Shown: positions 45,942-55,785, numbered from the stretch's first letter. The stretch is 64,000 nt of DNA from Limnothrix sp. FACHB-406 (GCF_014698235.1 NZ_JACJSP010000002.1:310001-374000); one strand, 5' to 3'. Translations and numbers: made by a program. Notes: generated by a model from the sequence alone, not told the origin.

Positions 45942-47558
45942 ATGGACGCTCTCCTGCCCTCCTCTCCTCTTTCTGCCATGAGCGATCGATCTGCCAGCCG
46001 CCATCAGTCCGATTCTCAGGGACTGGGAGCTTCGCCTGCGCCCAAGGGTGAACTTCCAAGCCGTTTAACGGTTCCGCAAATTCAAGACATTATTTTTCAA
46101 CACCTGATTCGATCGGTGCAGAATCTTTCGCCGGAGGAAGTTCTGCACGAATTTTGCTGCTTGTTTATCAACTGCTGTGACACAACCGATAGCAAGCCTT
46201 TACATGCTTTATATCAACTGGTTTTTCTCAATAATCAAGAGGCCTTTCAAACTACTCTCAAGCGGTCTTGCTACATCTTGATTAATAACTGGGCTAGTCG
46301 TCGGAATGAGGCTTTTATTTATCGCCTGATTGCGATGTTTGAGCATTCCCATGAACATAGTGATAGCGCGTCCTTGTCGTTGAATCGGGTGCGCCAGTGG
46401 GTTGCGGATTTCATTAGTAGTAATGACTATGATGAGCTAAAACTTTTCATTGCGCGTCACGAACTGGATCACTCCCAAGCTTCTGACCAAAGCCAGTCGG
46501 AAATGACGGCCACGCGCACTCGATTACAGTCCGATCAGATCACGGAAACTGCCATTGCGCCCGAGGAGCAGCATTGGAGCAGTCGTTATGTGGGACAACT
46601 ATTGGTGGCTCAATCGGTGGATCCCAACAATCCCTTGGAGCAACGGGAAGCGGCGGCGGCCTATGCGCGACAGTGGCGGGAGCGTTTTAAGTTTGATTTG
46701 GCGATGTATATGGCCAAGTCTCAATCGAGCCGGAGCGATCGAGAGCGCCTGAAAAATCCAACCAATTTGGGTGATCAGGTGCTCAAAATTGTGAAGTCAA
46801 TTGTTTTGCGGACGGGAAAATATAGCTACTCCAGTTTGGCCAATTTGTTTTTGCAACAAACGGAAGGGCTGAGGTATCACGGCTATAAAAAAAGTCTGCT
46901 GAAATACATCATCTTGGAAAGTACCCAAGATCACATGACGAAGGTGGTTCGCCAAAAGTTACAAGACAAGTTAGCGAGCTTGCTGGCGGAACATCATGAT
47001 GAGGTGATTACGGAAGATTTGCAGGCGGAGACCTGCCGCCACTTAATTCAGTTTCTGACGACGGAAGATTTGCATAATCCCTCGCGGCTTTTTCTGCTCA
47101 TTTTGTCGAATGGCAGTGCGTTAACGCTGACCATTTTTCTGTTGAAGTTGGTTTTGATTGCCCCCAGCACCCGATCGCACTTGGATTTGTGTATTGCGCG
47201 ATTGGTGAAATATTACGAACAGTTTGATGAGGAAAAATGTCGCTGGGCCATTTATTTCTTTGACATTTTCAATGTGACGTTTGCAATTTACACGGAAAAT
47301 GTCCAGTACAACCTGGTTTCGATCGATGGGCCGGAGCCATTACCCTTGGCCCCGGAAACCACCCAGAAGGAAGATCGGGTGGTGTTCGAAGGGTTGTATG
47401 ACAATGAGTTGCGCCGCAGCCTGCGATCGGCCCAGTTAGATCGCTATCGGCTGTTTTTGCAAATGGCTCCCCATGCTCAGTTGCCGTCCACGGGGGATTT
47501 GTTGGAAACGGATCCGGTGCTCGCGGATTCGCTGATTGCCGATGGGCCCGATCACTAG
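45942..47558 (+). CDS. Hypothetical protein, largely helical, no recognised domain
   Basis: About 538 residues from ATG 45942; in-frame alternatives are TTG 45903, ATG 45918 and ATG 45978 (MSDRSAS), none with a clear ribosome binding site. The N-terminal ~40 residues are S/P-rich and probably disordered. The rest is predicted alpha-helical with leucine-rich segments (IIFQHLIRSVQNLSPEEVLHE, LFLLILSNGSALTLTIFLLK) and a Cys-containing EFCCLFINCCDTTD. A central acidic/Gln stretch (about 170-210) separates two helical halves. No signal peptide is present. Codon use looks like that of its neighbours. Its stop overlaps the stop of hisZ (shared CTAG). Confidence 0.8.
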   Translation: MDALLPSSPLSAMSDRSASRHQSDSQGLGASPAPKGELPSRLTVPQIQDIIFQHLIRSVQNLSPEEVLHEFCCLFINCCDTTDSKPLHALYQLVFLNNQEAFQTTLKRSCYILINNWASRRNEAFIYRLIAMFEHSHEHSDSASLSLNRVRQWVADFISSNDYDELKLFIARHELDHSQASDQSQSEMTATRTRLQSDQITETAIAPEEQHWSSRYVGQLLVAQSVDPNNPLEQREAAAAYARQWRERFKFDLAMYMAKSQSSRSDRERLKNPTNLGDQVLKIVKSIVLRTGKYSYSSLANLFLQQTEGLRYHGYKKSLLKYIILESTQDHMTKVVRQKLQDKLASLLAEHHDEVITEDLQAETCRHLIQFLTTEDLHNPSRLFLLILSNGSALTLTIFLLKLVLIAPSTRSHLDLCIARLVKYYEQFDEEKCRWAIYFFDIFNVTFAIYTENVQYNLVSIDGPEPLPLAPETTQKEDRVVFEGLYDNELRRSLRSAQLDRYRLFLQMAPHAQLPSTGDLLETDPVLADSLIADGPDH

Positions 47559-48814
47559 GGGGCTTCAGGCCCTTTGCGTTTGGTGATCGTTTCCGTTTCG
47601 ATCGAGCCGTCCTCTTGCACCCAAGCCAGCCGCCCGATGCGACGGGCCCGGGCGCGATCGCGGGCCGACTCCCGCGTCACGGTGGCTTGCAAGTCCAATT
47701 CCACCCGAATCAAGCTGGGGGCTTCCGTGCGCAGACGACGGGCATAGACAAAGGCCGCGGCCCGGGCGCGCGGCCCCGCTGGAACCACTAACCAGTCACT
47801 GGCGGGCAGTTGATTGGGCAGGCGCTCTCCGCTGGAAAGGACGCGGTGCAAAGGTTCCAGGTTTAAGCAAAAGCCAATGCCGGGATAGCTGTTGCCGTCG
47901 GGGTCGTATAGGCCCAGCAGTTGATCGTAGCGCCCCCCTTGGCCGAGGATTTCGTGACCGGTGTCGGCGCTGCTGATCGCTTCAAAGACGATGCCAGTGT
48001 AGTAGTCAAAGGTTTGAATGAGGCTCAGATCCAGGACGATCGGCAGGGTTTGTTCGGTGGCTCGACCGTAATCTTGCAGCAGGTCAACGGTGGTTTTGAG
48101 CCGATCGAGCATGGCTTGCTGGTCGGGGGTTAAGTCCAGTTGGCCCACCTGTTGAATCACGTCCATGGGGCGGCCGCGCAGATCAAACAAAATCAAAGCC
48201 CGATCGCGCAGGGCGGGGTCAAGGGGCATGGCTTCGATGGCCAGGCGATCAAGCCGCGCCATGGCTGAACGCACCCGATCTCGCCAGGGTTGGGGGAAGG
48301 GTTCCAGGAGCGATCGGGTTAAGCCCGCCTCACTCAAAAGCAAATGCCAATCGGCCACGCCCGATCGCTCCAGGCAGTCCGTCAGCAGCAACAGCACCTC
48401 CACATCAGCCGCCACGCCCCCAACACCCAACAGCTCCACCCCCGATTGGAAAAACTCCTGCTGGCGGCTGGCGCTGCCCTTGGGGGGCTTGCGAAACACA
48501 TTGGCGCTGTAGCAAAGGCGCTGGGGGTGAGTCACGCCGGCCATGCGGGTAACGGCGGCCCGGGCGATCGAAGCCGTCAGCTCCGGCCGCAGCCCCAGAT
48601 CCTCACTTTCGCTGTCATAGATTTGAATCACCTTGTCCCGGCGCACCGAACCGCCCGCCACCAATGCATCGACCCGTTCCAGGGTGGACGTGACAATCCA
48701 CTGATAGCCCCAGCGCTGAAACACATCTTGCAGCTTGGTTTCGATCCAATGCTTCTGGGCCACATCAAGGGGCAACAGATCGCGCGCGCCGGTCGGGGGT
48801 TGGTGAATTGCCAT
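47555..48814 (-). CDS. hisZ: ATP phosphoribosyltransferase regulatory subunit
   Basis: Catalytically inactive HisRS-like paralogue that associates with a short-form HisG to make the first enzyme of histidine synthesis active and feedback-regulated. 419 residues. It starts PTGARDLLPLDVAQK and retains class II synthetase motif 2-like CYSANVFRKPPKGSASRQQEFFQSGVELLG, FDYYTGIVFEA and GGRYDQLLGLYD; no anticodon-binding domain of HisRS length follows. It is the last gene of a minus-strand run; the J-domain gene lies 47 bases upstream, so co-transcription is plausible. Confidence 0.92.
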   Translation of the reverse strand: MAIHQPPTGARDLLPLDVAQKHWIETKLQDVFQRWGYQWIVTSTLERVDALVAGGSVRRDKVIQIYDSESEDLGLRPELTASIARAAVTRMAGVTHPQRLCYSANVFRKPPKGSASRQQEFFQSGVELLGVGGVAADVEVLLLLTDCLERSGVADWHLLLSEAGLTRSLLEPFPQPWRDRVRSAMARLDRLAIEAMPLDPALRDRALILFDLRGRPMDVIQQVGQLDLTPDQQAMLDRLKTTVDLLQDYGRATEQTLPIVLDLSLIQTFDYYTGIVFEAISSADTGHEILGQGGRYDQLLGLYDPDGNSYPGIGFCLNLEPLHRVLSSGERLPNQLPASDWLVVPAGPRARAAAFVYARRLRTEAPSLIRVELDLQATVTRESARDRARARRIGRLAWVQEDGSIETETITKRKGPEAP

Positions 48815-48861
48815 GGTGTCAGGGGGGAAACGAAATCGATCGGGCAGTGAACATCGGCCCC

Positions 48862-49842
48862 CTACTTCTTACGGCCAAACAGGCCCCCAAACAACCCACC
48901 GCCGGGTTTATCTTTGCCGCCCCCGATCGTTTTGGGCTGTGGTTTGTTGGGTTTGGCGGTTTGGCCCGTGGCTTGGCCCGTGGCTTGGCCGCCCGTGGCG
49001 CGATCGAGTTCCTGCTTAGCGGCCAGGGCGATCGCATTGCGCGGATCAATCGCCAACGCCCGTGTCAAATGCACCTTGGCCAAGGTTCCTTGCTTTTGAG
49101 CCAAATACACCTTGCCCAACCAGGCATGGCAATCGGCATTGTTCCCATCAATCTTCAGCGCATCCTTCAACTCCTGCATCGCCATCGCAAATTGGCCCTT
49201 TGCGGTTAATTCCTCCGCCCGTTGCAAAGCCCGCACCACAAACTGCGTATTGCTGGCGGCCCCTTCTCGGGCCCCCGTGGTTTCCCCGCCGCTGGTGGGA
49301 GGGGATGCTGGTCGCTGGGCCGGCGGCGGGGGAGCAGCGGCCGGACGCGCTGGGCTGGCGCTGCCCGATGTGGTTTTGAGCAGGTAAACCAAATTCAGTT
49401 CGCTAATTTCGGCAATCCGGTTCAGCACCTGTTCCAAATCGTCGTATTGGTTGGCCGTGAGGGTTTGTAACGCCTTGAGATAAGTACCCTGTACATTGGC
49501 AGCCTGACTTAGCTCGCGGGCCAGGGCCCCTTGGATGGCCACCTTGTTGGCCTGCTGGGGCAAGCGGCTATGCAACGTGCGCAACACGGCCTCGTAATCT
49601 GCCCGCTTGGCATCGTTGGAGAGGGTAGCGTAGGCGGGGTTCACCAGCCGCGACATCAGTTGCTGGGCATAGGCTTTGCCCTGAGCATTGGCAGCGGAGC
49701 AGGTGTCGGGATGCAGTCGGGGGGCAATTTGTAAAAACCGCTTGCGCACGGTTTTGGGATCTGTCCCCAACGGAATGCCCAGGATGGCATAGTGATCCGT
49801 CACATCGTGACCAAAAAGCCCTCGTTGAATCTCGAATGACAT
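48862..49842 (-). CDS. J-domain protein with TPR repeats
   Basis: 326 residues. The N-terminal J-domain (about 15-80: DHYAILGIPLGTDPKTVRKRF...PRLHPDTC) includes the HPD tripeptide needed to stimulate Hsp70 ATPase. A helical middle (about 80-165) and a P/A/G-rich linker (about 165-195) follow; TPR-like helices at about 205-285 (RAEELTAKGQFAMAMQEL, ADCHAWLGKVYLAQKQGTLA, HLTRALAIDP) come next. The C-terminal tail has ATGQ repeats and ends KPGGGLFGGLFGRKK. Probably a DnaK co-chaperone with a client- or partner-binding TPR; the client is unknown. Start is ATG 49842. Confidence 0.9.
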   Translation of the reverse strand: MSFEIQRGLFGHDVTDHYAILGIPLGTDPKTVRKRFLQIAPRLHPDTCSAANAQGKAYAQQLMSRLVNPAYATLSNDAKRADYEAVLRTLHSRLPQQANKVAIQGALARELSQAANVQGTYLKALQTLTANQYDDLEQVLNRIAEISELNLVYLLKTTSGSASPARPAAAPPPPAQRPASPPTSGGETTGAREGAASNTQFVVRALQRAEELTAKGQFAMAMQELKDALKIDGNNADCHAWLGKVYLAQKQGTLAKVHLTRALAIDPRNAIALAAKQELDRATGGQATGQATGQTAKPNKPQPKTIGGGKDKPGGGLFGGLFGRKK

Positions 49843-50121
49843 AGCGCGCCGCCGGTGCTGTGAGTCGCTAAAGGGGGATGGGAGCAGGAGAAGTAGACGA
49901 GACAGGGGCAGAGCCTGGCCGGATAGAGCCGGGCTGAATGCCGTTGGGATGGATGCAGCCTGAGGGGCAATCGGAAAGATCGCCGTTGAATTGCTATTTG
50001 GTTAATCGCTATCTAGTAGTGTATCGGGTTCCTGGGTTGACCATGGTGATCAGTGACTATGGTGATCTGGGTTGCGGGTGGGGACTGAGGAATCTGGCGG
50101 TTGATTAACCCCCAATGGGCC

Positions 50122-50982
50122 CTATTGACCAACTTTCGGCCAGGTGGCAGGGGGCTGGTGCCACAGGTCAAGCTTGGGAACCGTTGCCAGGGCCGCACAG
50201 AGTTGATCATGTAGGTGGCCGTTGGTGGCCACGAGTCGGCCGCTGCTGGGATTGACGGGGCTGCCATCGTAGGCGCTGACTTGGCCGCCAGCCTCTTGCA
50301 CTAACACGATGCCGGCGGCAATGTCCCAGAGGGAGAGGCCCCGTTCCCAATAGCCATCCAACCGCCCACAGGCCACATAGGCCAGGTCGATCGAGGCGGA
50401 TCCGCCGCGTCGTACCCCTTGGGTTAAGTGGGTGAGGTAGCAGAATTCAGGATAGTTGGTGTCGTTGGTGTCGCGGCGATCGTAGGCAAAACCGGTCACC
50501 AATAGGCTGCGGCTTAGTTGATCGGTGCGTGATACCCGCATTGGGATCCGATCGCGCGTGGCCCCGAGTCCTTTGGCCGCTCTAAACAGTTCCCCGCGCT
50601 CGGGATCGGCCACGACCCCAACGATCGGTTGACCCTGAAAGAGCAGCCCGATCGAAACGGCAAAAAATGGGTATTGGTGAGCAAAATTGGTGGTTCCATC
50701 CAGGGGATCAATCGCCCAAAGATAGTCACTGTTTTGGGTTCCCCCGATCGCCCCGGACTCTTCCGCCAAAATGGGAATTTGCGGACAGTGGCGACTCAGT
50801 ACCTCAATGGTGGCGGTTTCCGAGGCGCGATCGGCCGCAGTCACCAGGTCGCCCGATCGCCCCTTTTCCTCGGCCTCAATTTTGCCCAAAAACGATCGCA
50901 CCACTGCCGCTCCGGCCAGGGCCGCTTCCGTGGCAATTTCCAGCAGTCGTTGCAACGTTGCCTGATCCGGTAACTGACTCAT
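50122..50982 (-). CDS. Inositol monophosphatase family protein
   Basis: Mg-dependent phosphatase of 286 residues. Metal-ligand motifs: ILAEESGA (Glu), WAIDPLDGTTNFAHQYPFF (DPLDGT) and LSLWDIAAGIVLVQEAGG (WD). GGSASIDLAYVACGRLDGYWE is the usual substrate-lining segment. Likely substrates include inositol phosphates, histidinol phosphate or 3'-phosphoadenosine phosphate; family members cannot be separated by eye. The same-strand proximity to hisZ makes histidinol-phosphate phosphatase activity worth considering, as inference. The ORF begins at ATG 50982, 75 bases downstream of the nuclease-lipoprotein stop. Confidence 0.93.
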   Translation of the reverse strand: MSQLPDQATLQRLLEIATEAALAGAAVVRSFLGKIEAEEKGRSGDLVTAADRASETATIEVLSRHCPQIPILAEESGAIGGTQNSDYLWAIDPLDGTTNFAHQYPFFAVSIGLLFQGQPIVGVVADPERGELFRAAKGLGATRDRIPMRVSRTDQLSRSLLVTGFAYDRRDTNDTNYPEFCYLTHLTQGVRRGGSASIDLAYVACGRLDGYWERGLSLWDIAAGIVLVQEAGGQVSAYDGSPVNPSSGRLVATNGHLHDQLCAALATVPKLDLWHQPPATWPKVGQ

Positions 50983-51057
50983 GCTTCAATCCGACGTTGT
51001 TTAAGGTTATGCATCCTGCAAAAGCTGTTGATTAACCTCGCAGTCTGTTTCCGCCAG

Positions 51058-51762
51058 TTAGGAGGGGTTTTGGCGACGGAATTCGCTGGGCCGCAACCGC
51101 ATGGGCGATCGGGGATCCCAAACACCCAACTCCAAAATCCGCGCATATTCCTGGGCGTAGAAAATGCGGCGATCGTACTTCAGCAGTCCCGATCGACTGG
51201 CCGGAACCGCATAGCCCGCCTTGGTCAGTTGCTCATTCACAAGCTGCCCATCCCGCCAAACATAGGCCAAGAGCCGACCGAGGCGATCGCGTGCTTCCCC
51301 GGACTCAAATTCCAACCAAACCGTTTGCCCCGCCACCAACTCCATCAGGGTTTGTTGGGCCTTAATCCCCCAGGGCTGTTGGCGCAAGTCCGGAGCATCA
51401 ATGCCCAGAAGGCGGACGGTTTCCAGCCGCTTGGCATCGGCTCCCGTGCCGCGCACCTCCAGGGTGTTACCGCTGGGCACGCGGTTCACCACCACCTGCA
51501 CCCCGGTGAGGGCCGAATTGCCACAACCGGTGAGCAACCCCAGGATCAGGCCAAGGGCGATCGCCCTTGGCCAAGGCTGGCTGCGAATGACTTGCGGGAG
51601 TGGCCCGGTGCGGGGTTGAGTGGGTATGTTGGCGAGCTGTTTGGGGCTGGTGGCTGTCCCGATGCGTGGGATTGCTGATGGGGTCGCGAATGGGCTGGTT
51701 GATGGGGTGCTCGATCGCCCTTGGGGCAATGGTTGACCCCGATCCAATGGCTTAATCTTCAT
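51058..51762 (-). CDS. Thermonuclease (SNase-like) lipoprotein
   Basis: Putative exported nuclease, 234 residues from ATG 51762, which overlaps the ferredoxin stop by 11 bases. A ~60-residue Pro/Ser/Thr-rich stretch precedes the hydrophobic signal AIALGLILGLLTGC with a good lipobox (LLTGC), so a later start nearer the signal peptide is possible. The SNase OB-fold follows: VNRVPSGNTLEV, ETVRLLGIDAPDLRQQPWG (catalytic Arg and Asp region), FESGEARDRLGRLLAYVW (Glu/Arg) and LVNEQLTKAGYA. These match the staphylococcal nuclease catalytic pattern. Presumably anchored in the plasma membrane, acting in the periplasm. Confidence 0.87.
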   Translation of the reverse strand: MKIKPLDRGQPLPQGRSSTPSTSPFATPSAIPRIGTATSPKQLANIPTQPRTGPLPQVIRSQPWPRAIALGLILGLLTGCGNSALTGVQVVVNRVPSGNTLEVRGTGADAKRLETVRLLGIDAPDLRQQPWGIKAQQTLMELVAGQTVWLEFESGEARDRLGRLLAYVWRDGQLVNEQLTKAGYAVPASRSGLLKYDRRIFYAQEYARILELGVWDPRSPMRLRPSEFRRQNPS

Positions 51763-52165
51763 CCAGGGGCAGGCCGCGGCGGACTTTGCCCTTGCCAAAA
51801 TAGCGGCCAAATTGCAGTTCATATACTTCGTCTTCGTCCTGGGTTTCCACCACCAGATCCGATTCGGCATAGCTGACACAAAGCAAGGCATAGCCCCGAT
51901 CGCGCAAAGCAGGCGACAGGCCCATGGCCTCCGGCTGGCTCAGTTTGCCTTCCAGCACGCGCACCGCACAGGCCGTGCAAGCCCCGTTGCGACAGGAAAA
52001 AGGTAGTGTTGCCCCTTGATTTTCTGAGGACTGCAAAATGTAGCGATCGCCGGGCACTTGCACTTCATGAACCGTGCCCCGCTGGCGGTTATGAATCCGC
52101 ACCCGATAGGTTTGGGTGGCGGTCGATCGATCTTCAGCACTGTAGGTCATGGGGGATTTGGGCAT
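51752..52165 (-). CDS. [2Fe-2S] ferredoxin with C-terminal extension (FdC2-like)
   Basis: Plant-type ferredoxin fold, 137 residues. The cluster ligands are CRNGACTAC (CX4CX2C) near residue 59 and the Cys of YALLCVSYAES. Compared with a ~97-residue photosynthetic PetF, it has a ~20-residue N-terminal part and a conserved-looking C-terminal tail (DEVYELQFGRYFGKGKVRRG), as in FdC2-type ferredoxins of plants and cyanobacteria, from memory. Electron donor and acceptor are unknown. It is probably the first gene of the minus-strand run reaching hisZ. An alternative start is ATG 52150. Confidence 0.9.
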   Translation of the reverse strand: MPKSPMTYSAEDRSTATQTYRVRIHNRQRGTVHEVQVPGDRYILQSSENQGATLPFSCRNGACTACAVRVLEGKLSQPEAMGLSPALRDRGYALLCVSYAESDLVVETQDEDEVYELQFGRYFGKGKVRRGLPLDED

Positions 52166-52284
52166 CTAGGGGCCAACCAGCACAGCGCGATCGGGTCGCA
52201 GGGATTGCCGCCGCGCTGAAGCTAGATTTTATCGTTCTCTTCCCATAACCGGCATCAGCCTGATAAGATAACGTCCTGTCATCT

Positions 52285-52371
52285 GGAGAGATGGCCGAGC
52301 GGTTGAAGGCGCAGCACTGGAAATGCTGTTTAGGGGTAACTCTAACGAGGGTTCGAATCCCTCTCTCTCCG
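52285..52371 (+). tRNA. tRNA-Ser(GGA)
   Basis: Acceptor arms GGAGAGA and TCTCTCC pair; discriminator G at 52371 and no encoded CCA. The anticodon stem CAGCA/TGCTG encloses the loop CTGGAAA with anticodon GGA. The D-arm GCCGAGCGGTTGAAGGC, a long variable arm (TAGGGGTAACTCTA) and T-arm GAGGGTTCGAATCCCTC complete a class II tRNA. Confidence 0.97.
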
Positions 52372-52473
52372 TTTCTGCGATCGCGTTTTGCGATCGAGCG
52401 ACCTAAACCACAAGAACGACGCTGTACTAAGCTGGCAGAGTCGTTTAGTTGCCAATCAGTTGCCAAAGTTGTC

Positions 52474-53613
52474 ATGGTGACATCTGCCAATCAGACTCCT
52501 GAGCAGTCTGCCAATTCGGCCTTGGGTGATTCCAGCGACGGAGCAGCCCCCATCAGGGCGATCGCCCTAGAGCAGCACGAGGTGCAAAACAGCGTGCGCC
52601 AGGCGGGAATTAATCCCAATTTCTGGTATGCGGTGGCTTGGTCTAGCCAGTTGGCAGCGGGGCAAGTGTTGGGCGTGGAAGTGTGGCAGCAAAAAATAGC
52701 CCTCTATCGGGATCGATCGGGAGCCGTCCAGGCCCTCGAAGATGCCTGCCCCCATCGCGGCGTGGAACTGAGCCGGGGCAAGGTGATGGGCGACCATCTC
52801 GCCTGTCGTTACCATGGCTGGGAGTTTGACGGAGCGGGCCAATGTCGCAAAATTCCTTACTTGCCACCGAGCCAAAAGCTGCCCTGTGCCCAAGCCCAGA
52901 GCTATCGAGCGGTCGATCGCTACGGGATCATTTGGGTGTTTCCCGGCGACCAGAGCCTAGCGGATCAAATGCCGCTGCCGGAAATTCCTGAATTTGACGA
53001 TCCCCAATGGCTGGCCGTGCCGGTGACGGGACAGTTTCGGGCCCATTTTTCGGTTTGTAATGAAAACTCGATGGATGTGTTCCACGGGTTTTTGCACGAA
53101 GAATTGCAGGGCTGGTTTGATCCGGTGTTGCTGAAGCTCAAGGACGAAGGCAACGCGATCGTGGCCGATTACCAAGTGTCCTATAAGGGGCAAATGGCCA
53201 AGTTTTTGGGCTTTACGGAGTCGGCCGATCAAGTCACCACCAAAACCGTGACGGTGCAATATCGCTATCCGCACTTTTTCAGTCGCCTAGAAGGGGTTTC
53301 GAGCCTTTATCTAATGCGCCTGCCGGTGGGGCTGCGGGAGAGCCGATCGTTTGCGATTTTCTTTTTGCGGTTAGGGCTGCCCGGTTGGCTGGTGCAGGCG
53401 TTGCGGCCCTGGGCTGCCAAGCTCATTGAGCAAAAAATCTTTATGCGCTTTCTGAATCAAGACATTGAAATGATGGAAAGCGAGCAACGGGCGATCGATC
53501 GCGATCCGCAACGGCGGTATGTGGAAATCAATCCGGCAATTATTGCGGTTCAGCGCATGATTTTGCGCCAATATCAGCAATTTTTGAACGGCCAAGCCAA
53601 ACCCTCGCGGTGA
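52474..53613 (+). CDS. Rieske [2Fe-2S] aromatic ring-hydroxylating oxygenase, alpha-subunit type
   Basis: 379 residues from ATG 52474; the open frame runs back into the tRNA-Ser gene, which excludes earlier starts. Rieske cluster motifs: EDACPHRGVELSRG and LACRYHGWEFDG (CXH...CXXH). The mononuclear-iron motif is probably N-E-N-S-M-D-V-F-H-G-F-L-H near 195, with the third ligand Asp in RFLNQDIEMMESEQ near 330, the pattern of PaO/ACD1-like oxygenases. In cyanobacteria such enzymes act on chlorophyll derivatives, carotenoids or choline-like substrates; which applies is unknown. Two hydrophobic segments near the C-terminus (FFLRLGLPGWLVQALRPW) may attach it to the membrane. The electron donor could be a ferredoxin such as the divergent one upstream. 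Confidence 0.9.
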   Translation: MVTSANQTPEQSANSALGDSSDGAAPIRAIALEQHEVQNSVRQAGINPNFWYAVAWSSQLAAGQVLGVEVWQQKIALYRDRSGAVQALEDACPHRGVELSRGKVMGDHLACRYHGWEFDGAGQCRKIPYLPPSQKLPCAQAQSYRAVDRYGIIWVFPGDQSLADQMPLPEIPEFDDPQWLAVPVTGQFRAHFSVCNENSMDVFHGFLHEELQGWFDPVLLKLKDEGNAIVADYQVSYKGQMAKFLGFTESADQVTTKTVTVQYRYPHFFSRLEGVSSLYLMRLPVGLRESRSFAIFFLRLGLPGWLVQALRPWAAKLIEQKIFMRFLNQDIEMMESEQRAIDRDPQRRYVEINPAIIAVQRMILRQYQQFLNGQAKPSR

Positions 53614-53928
53614 AGCAACGCCAACAAACAAACTGGATCGCCAACCCGAAGCGGAGCAGAAACCTTAAGCGGATCGAAAATTTGTGATCTACATCACTCT
53701 TTGATCCTGAACGGGGGATCACCACAGCGTCCCAATCACAACCGAATTGCCCCCATGCCCAAACTCGCGATCGGGGCCAGAAAACCTTGACAGAGACCTA
53801 GCTTCCAATCCCGATCAATCGGTAAACTAGGTTACGATCGCACCGATCGAAGTCATGTTGTGGTAGAGCTTTCCTTCGATGTGATCGTTTGCCCACCGTT
53901 TACTCTTCGCCTTTAGAGGTTCCTGCTC
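53614..53928. other. Intergenic region upstream of ilvB
   Basis: 315 bases, presumably the ilvB promoter and leader. I see no leader peptide rich in Ile/Leu/Val codons and no attenuator-like terminator, so no evidence for attenuation. Confidence 0.45.
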
Positions 53929-55785
53929 GTGCGATCGCGAAACGCTTCCCAAATTGACTCTTCGATCGTGCCTGTGACGCGGCGCACGGGCGCTTATGCT
54001 CTGCTCGATAGCCTGTGCCGTCATGGTGTGAAGCACATTTTCGGCTATCCCGGCGGCGCGATCCTGCCGATCTATGACGAACTCTACGGCTTTGAAGTAT
54101 CGGGCCAACTGAAACATATTTTGGTGCGCCATGAACAGGGCGCGGCCCACGCGGCGGATGGTTACGCCCGCGCCACCGGTCAGGTAGGGGTTTGCTTCGG
54201 AACTTCTGGCCCCGGAGCCACCAACCTGGTGACGGGGATTGCCACGGCCCACATGGACTCGATTCCCTTGGTGGTGATTACAGGCCAAGTACCGCGCACG
54301 GCGATCGGGACTGATGCGTTCCAAGAAACGGATATTTGGGGCATTACGCTGCCGATCGTTAAGCATTCCTACGTGGTGCGCGATCCGGCCGATATGGCGG
54401 CGATCGTGGCGGAAGCGTTCTATATCGCCTCTTCCGGTCGTCCGGGCCCGGTGCTGATTGACGTGCCCAAGGATGTGGGCCTGGAAGAATTTGACTATGT
54501 GCCGGTGGAGCCAGGATCGATCCGGCCGGCGGGCTACAAGCCGACCGTGAAGGGCAACCCGCGCCAAATCACCCAGGCGATCGAACTGATTCGCCATAGT
54601 CAGCGTCCCTTGCTCTATGTGGGTGGCGGGGCGATCGCGGCTGGGGCCCACGCGGAAATTGCCCGTTTGGCCGACCATTTCCGCCTGCCCACCACCACGA
54701 CTCTGATGGGTAAGGGGGCCTTTGATGAGCATCACCCTCTGGCCTTGGGCATGTTGGGGATGCATGGCACGGCCTACGCCAACTTCGCCGTGACCGAGTG
54801 CGATTTGTTGATTGCGGTGGGGGCGCGGTTTGACGATCGCGTCACCGGCAAGCTCGATGAGTTCGCCAGCCGTGCCAAGGTGATCCACATCGACATCGAC
54901 CCGGCCGAGGTGGGCAAAACCCGCGTGCCCGATGTGCCGATCGTCGGTGATGTGAAGCAAGTGCTGATTGAACTGCTCGATCGGGTGCGGGAGCTGGAAA
55001 TCGTCAGCGATCCGGCCCAAACGGCCGCTTGGCACACCCGCATCAACCAATGGAAAACTGACTATCCCTTGGTAGTCCCCAGCTACGACAACGAAATCGC
55101 CCCCCAAGAAGTGATCGTCGAACTGGGTCGCCAAGCCCCCGATGCTTACTACACCACCGATGTGGGGCAGCACCAAATGTGGGCGGCGCAGTTCCTGAAG
55201 AACGGCCCCCGTCGTTGGATTTCCAGCGCTGGCTTGGGAACCATGGGCTTCGGGATTCCGGCGGCCATGGGCGCGAAGGTGGCCTTGCCAGATCACCAAG
55301 TGATTTGTGTGGCCGGCGATGCCAGTGTGCAAATGAACATTCAAGAGCTGGGAACCCTGGCCCAGTTTGGAATCAACGCCAAGACCGTGATTGTGAACAA
55401 CGGCTGGCAAGGGATGGTGCGCCAATGGCAGGAAGCCTTCTATGGTGAGCGCTACTCGTCGTCCAACATGGAAGTGGGGATGCCCGACTTTGGCAAGTTG
55501 GCCGAAGCCTTTGGCATCAAGGGCATCTTGGTGACGGAGCGCAGCCAGCTTGCGCCGGCCGTCGCAGAAATGCTGGCTTATGATGGCCCGGTGCTGTTGG
55601 ATGTGCGGGTGCGGCGCGATGAAAACTGTTACCCGATGGTGGCTCCTGGTAAGAGCAATGCCCAAATGTTGGGTTTGCCGGAAGTGAAGCGGGAAACCCC
55701 CGTGAGCCACCAAACTTGCACCAACTGTCAGACGGATAATCACCCGAGCCACCAGTTCTGTTCCCATTGCGGGGCCAAGCTGTAG
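53929..55785 (+). CDS. ilvB: Acetolactate synthase large subunit with C-terminal zinc ribbon
   Basis: ThDP-, FAD- and Mg-dependent enzyme that makes acetolactate/acetohydroxybutyrate, the first shared step to Val, Leu and Ile. 618 residues; start GTG 53929 with AGAGG upstream. The catalytic Glu lies in [46 protein letters not shown] and the ThDP motif [11 protein letters not shown]...NN are present. After the usual C-terminus, a ~25-residue tail carries [19 protein letters not shown], a CXXC-X12-CXXC zinc ribbon not present in enterobacterial enzymes. The regulatory subunit ilvN is not in the window. Confidence 0.96.
   Translation: MRSRNASQIDSSIVPVTRRTGAYALLDSLCRHGVKHIFGYPGGAILPIYDELYGFEVSGQLKHILVRHEQGAAHAADGYARATGQVGVCFGTSGPGATNLVTGIATAHMDSIPLVVITGQVPRTAIGTDAFQETDIWGITLPIVKHSYVVRDPADMAAIVAEAFYIASSGRPGPVLIDVPKDVGLEEFDYVPVEPGSIRPAGYKPTVKGNPRQITQAIELIRHSQRPLLYVGGGAIAAGAHAEIARLADHFRLPTTTTLMGKGAFDEHHPLALGMLGMHGTAYANFAVTECDLLIAVGARFDDRVTGKLDEFASRAKVIHIDIDPAEVGKTRVPDVPIVGDVKQVLIELLDRVRELEIVSDPAQTAAWHTRINQWKTDYPLVVPSYDNEIAPQEVIVELGRQAPDAYYTTDVGQHQMWAAQFLKNGPRRWISSAGLGTMGFGIPAAMGAKVALPDHQVICVAGDASVQMNIQELGTLAQFGINAKTVIVNNGWQGMVRQWQEAFYGERYSSSNMEVGMPDFGKLAEAFGIKGILVTERSQLAPAVAEMLAYDGPVLLDVRVRRDENCYPMVAPGKSNAQMLGLPEVKRETPVSHQTCTNCQTDNHPSHQFCSHCGAKL

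Noticed and set aside
52291-52473. Upstream start for the Rieske oxygenase
   Set aside because: It would begin inside the tRNA-Ser gene and adds no conserved sequence.
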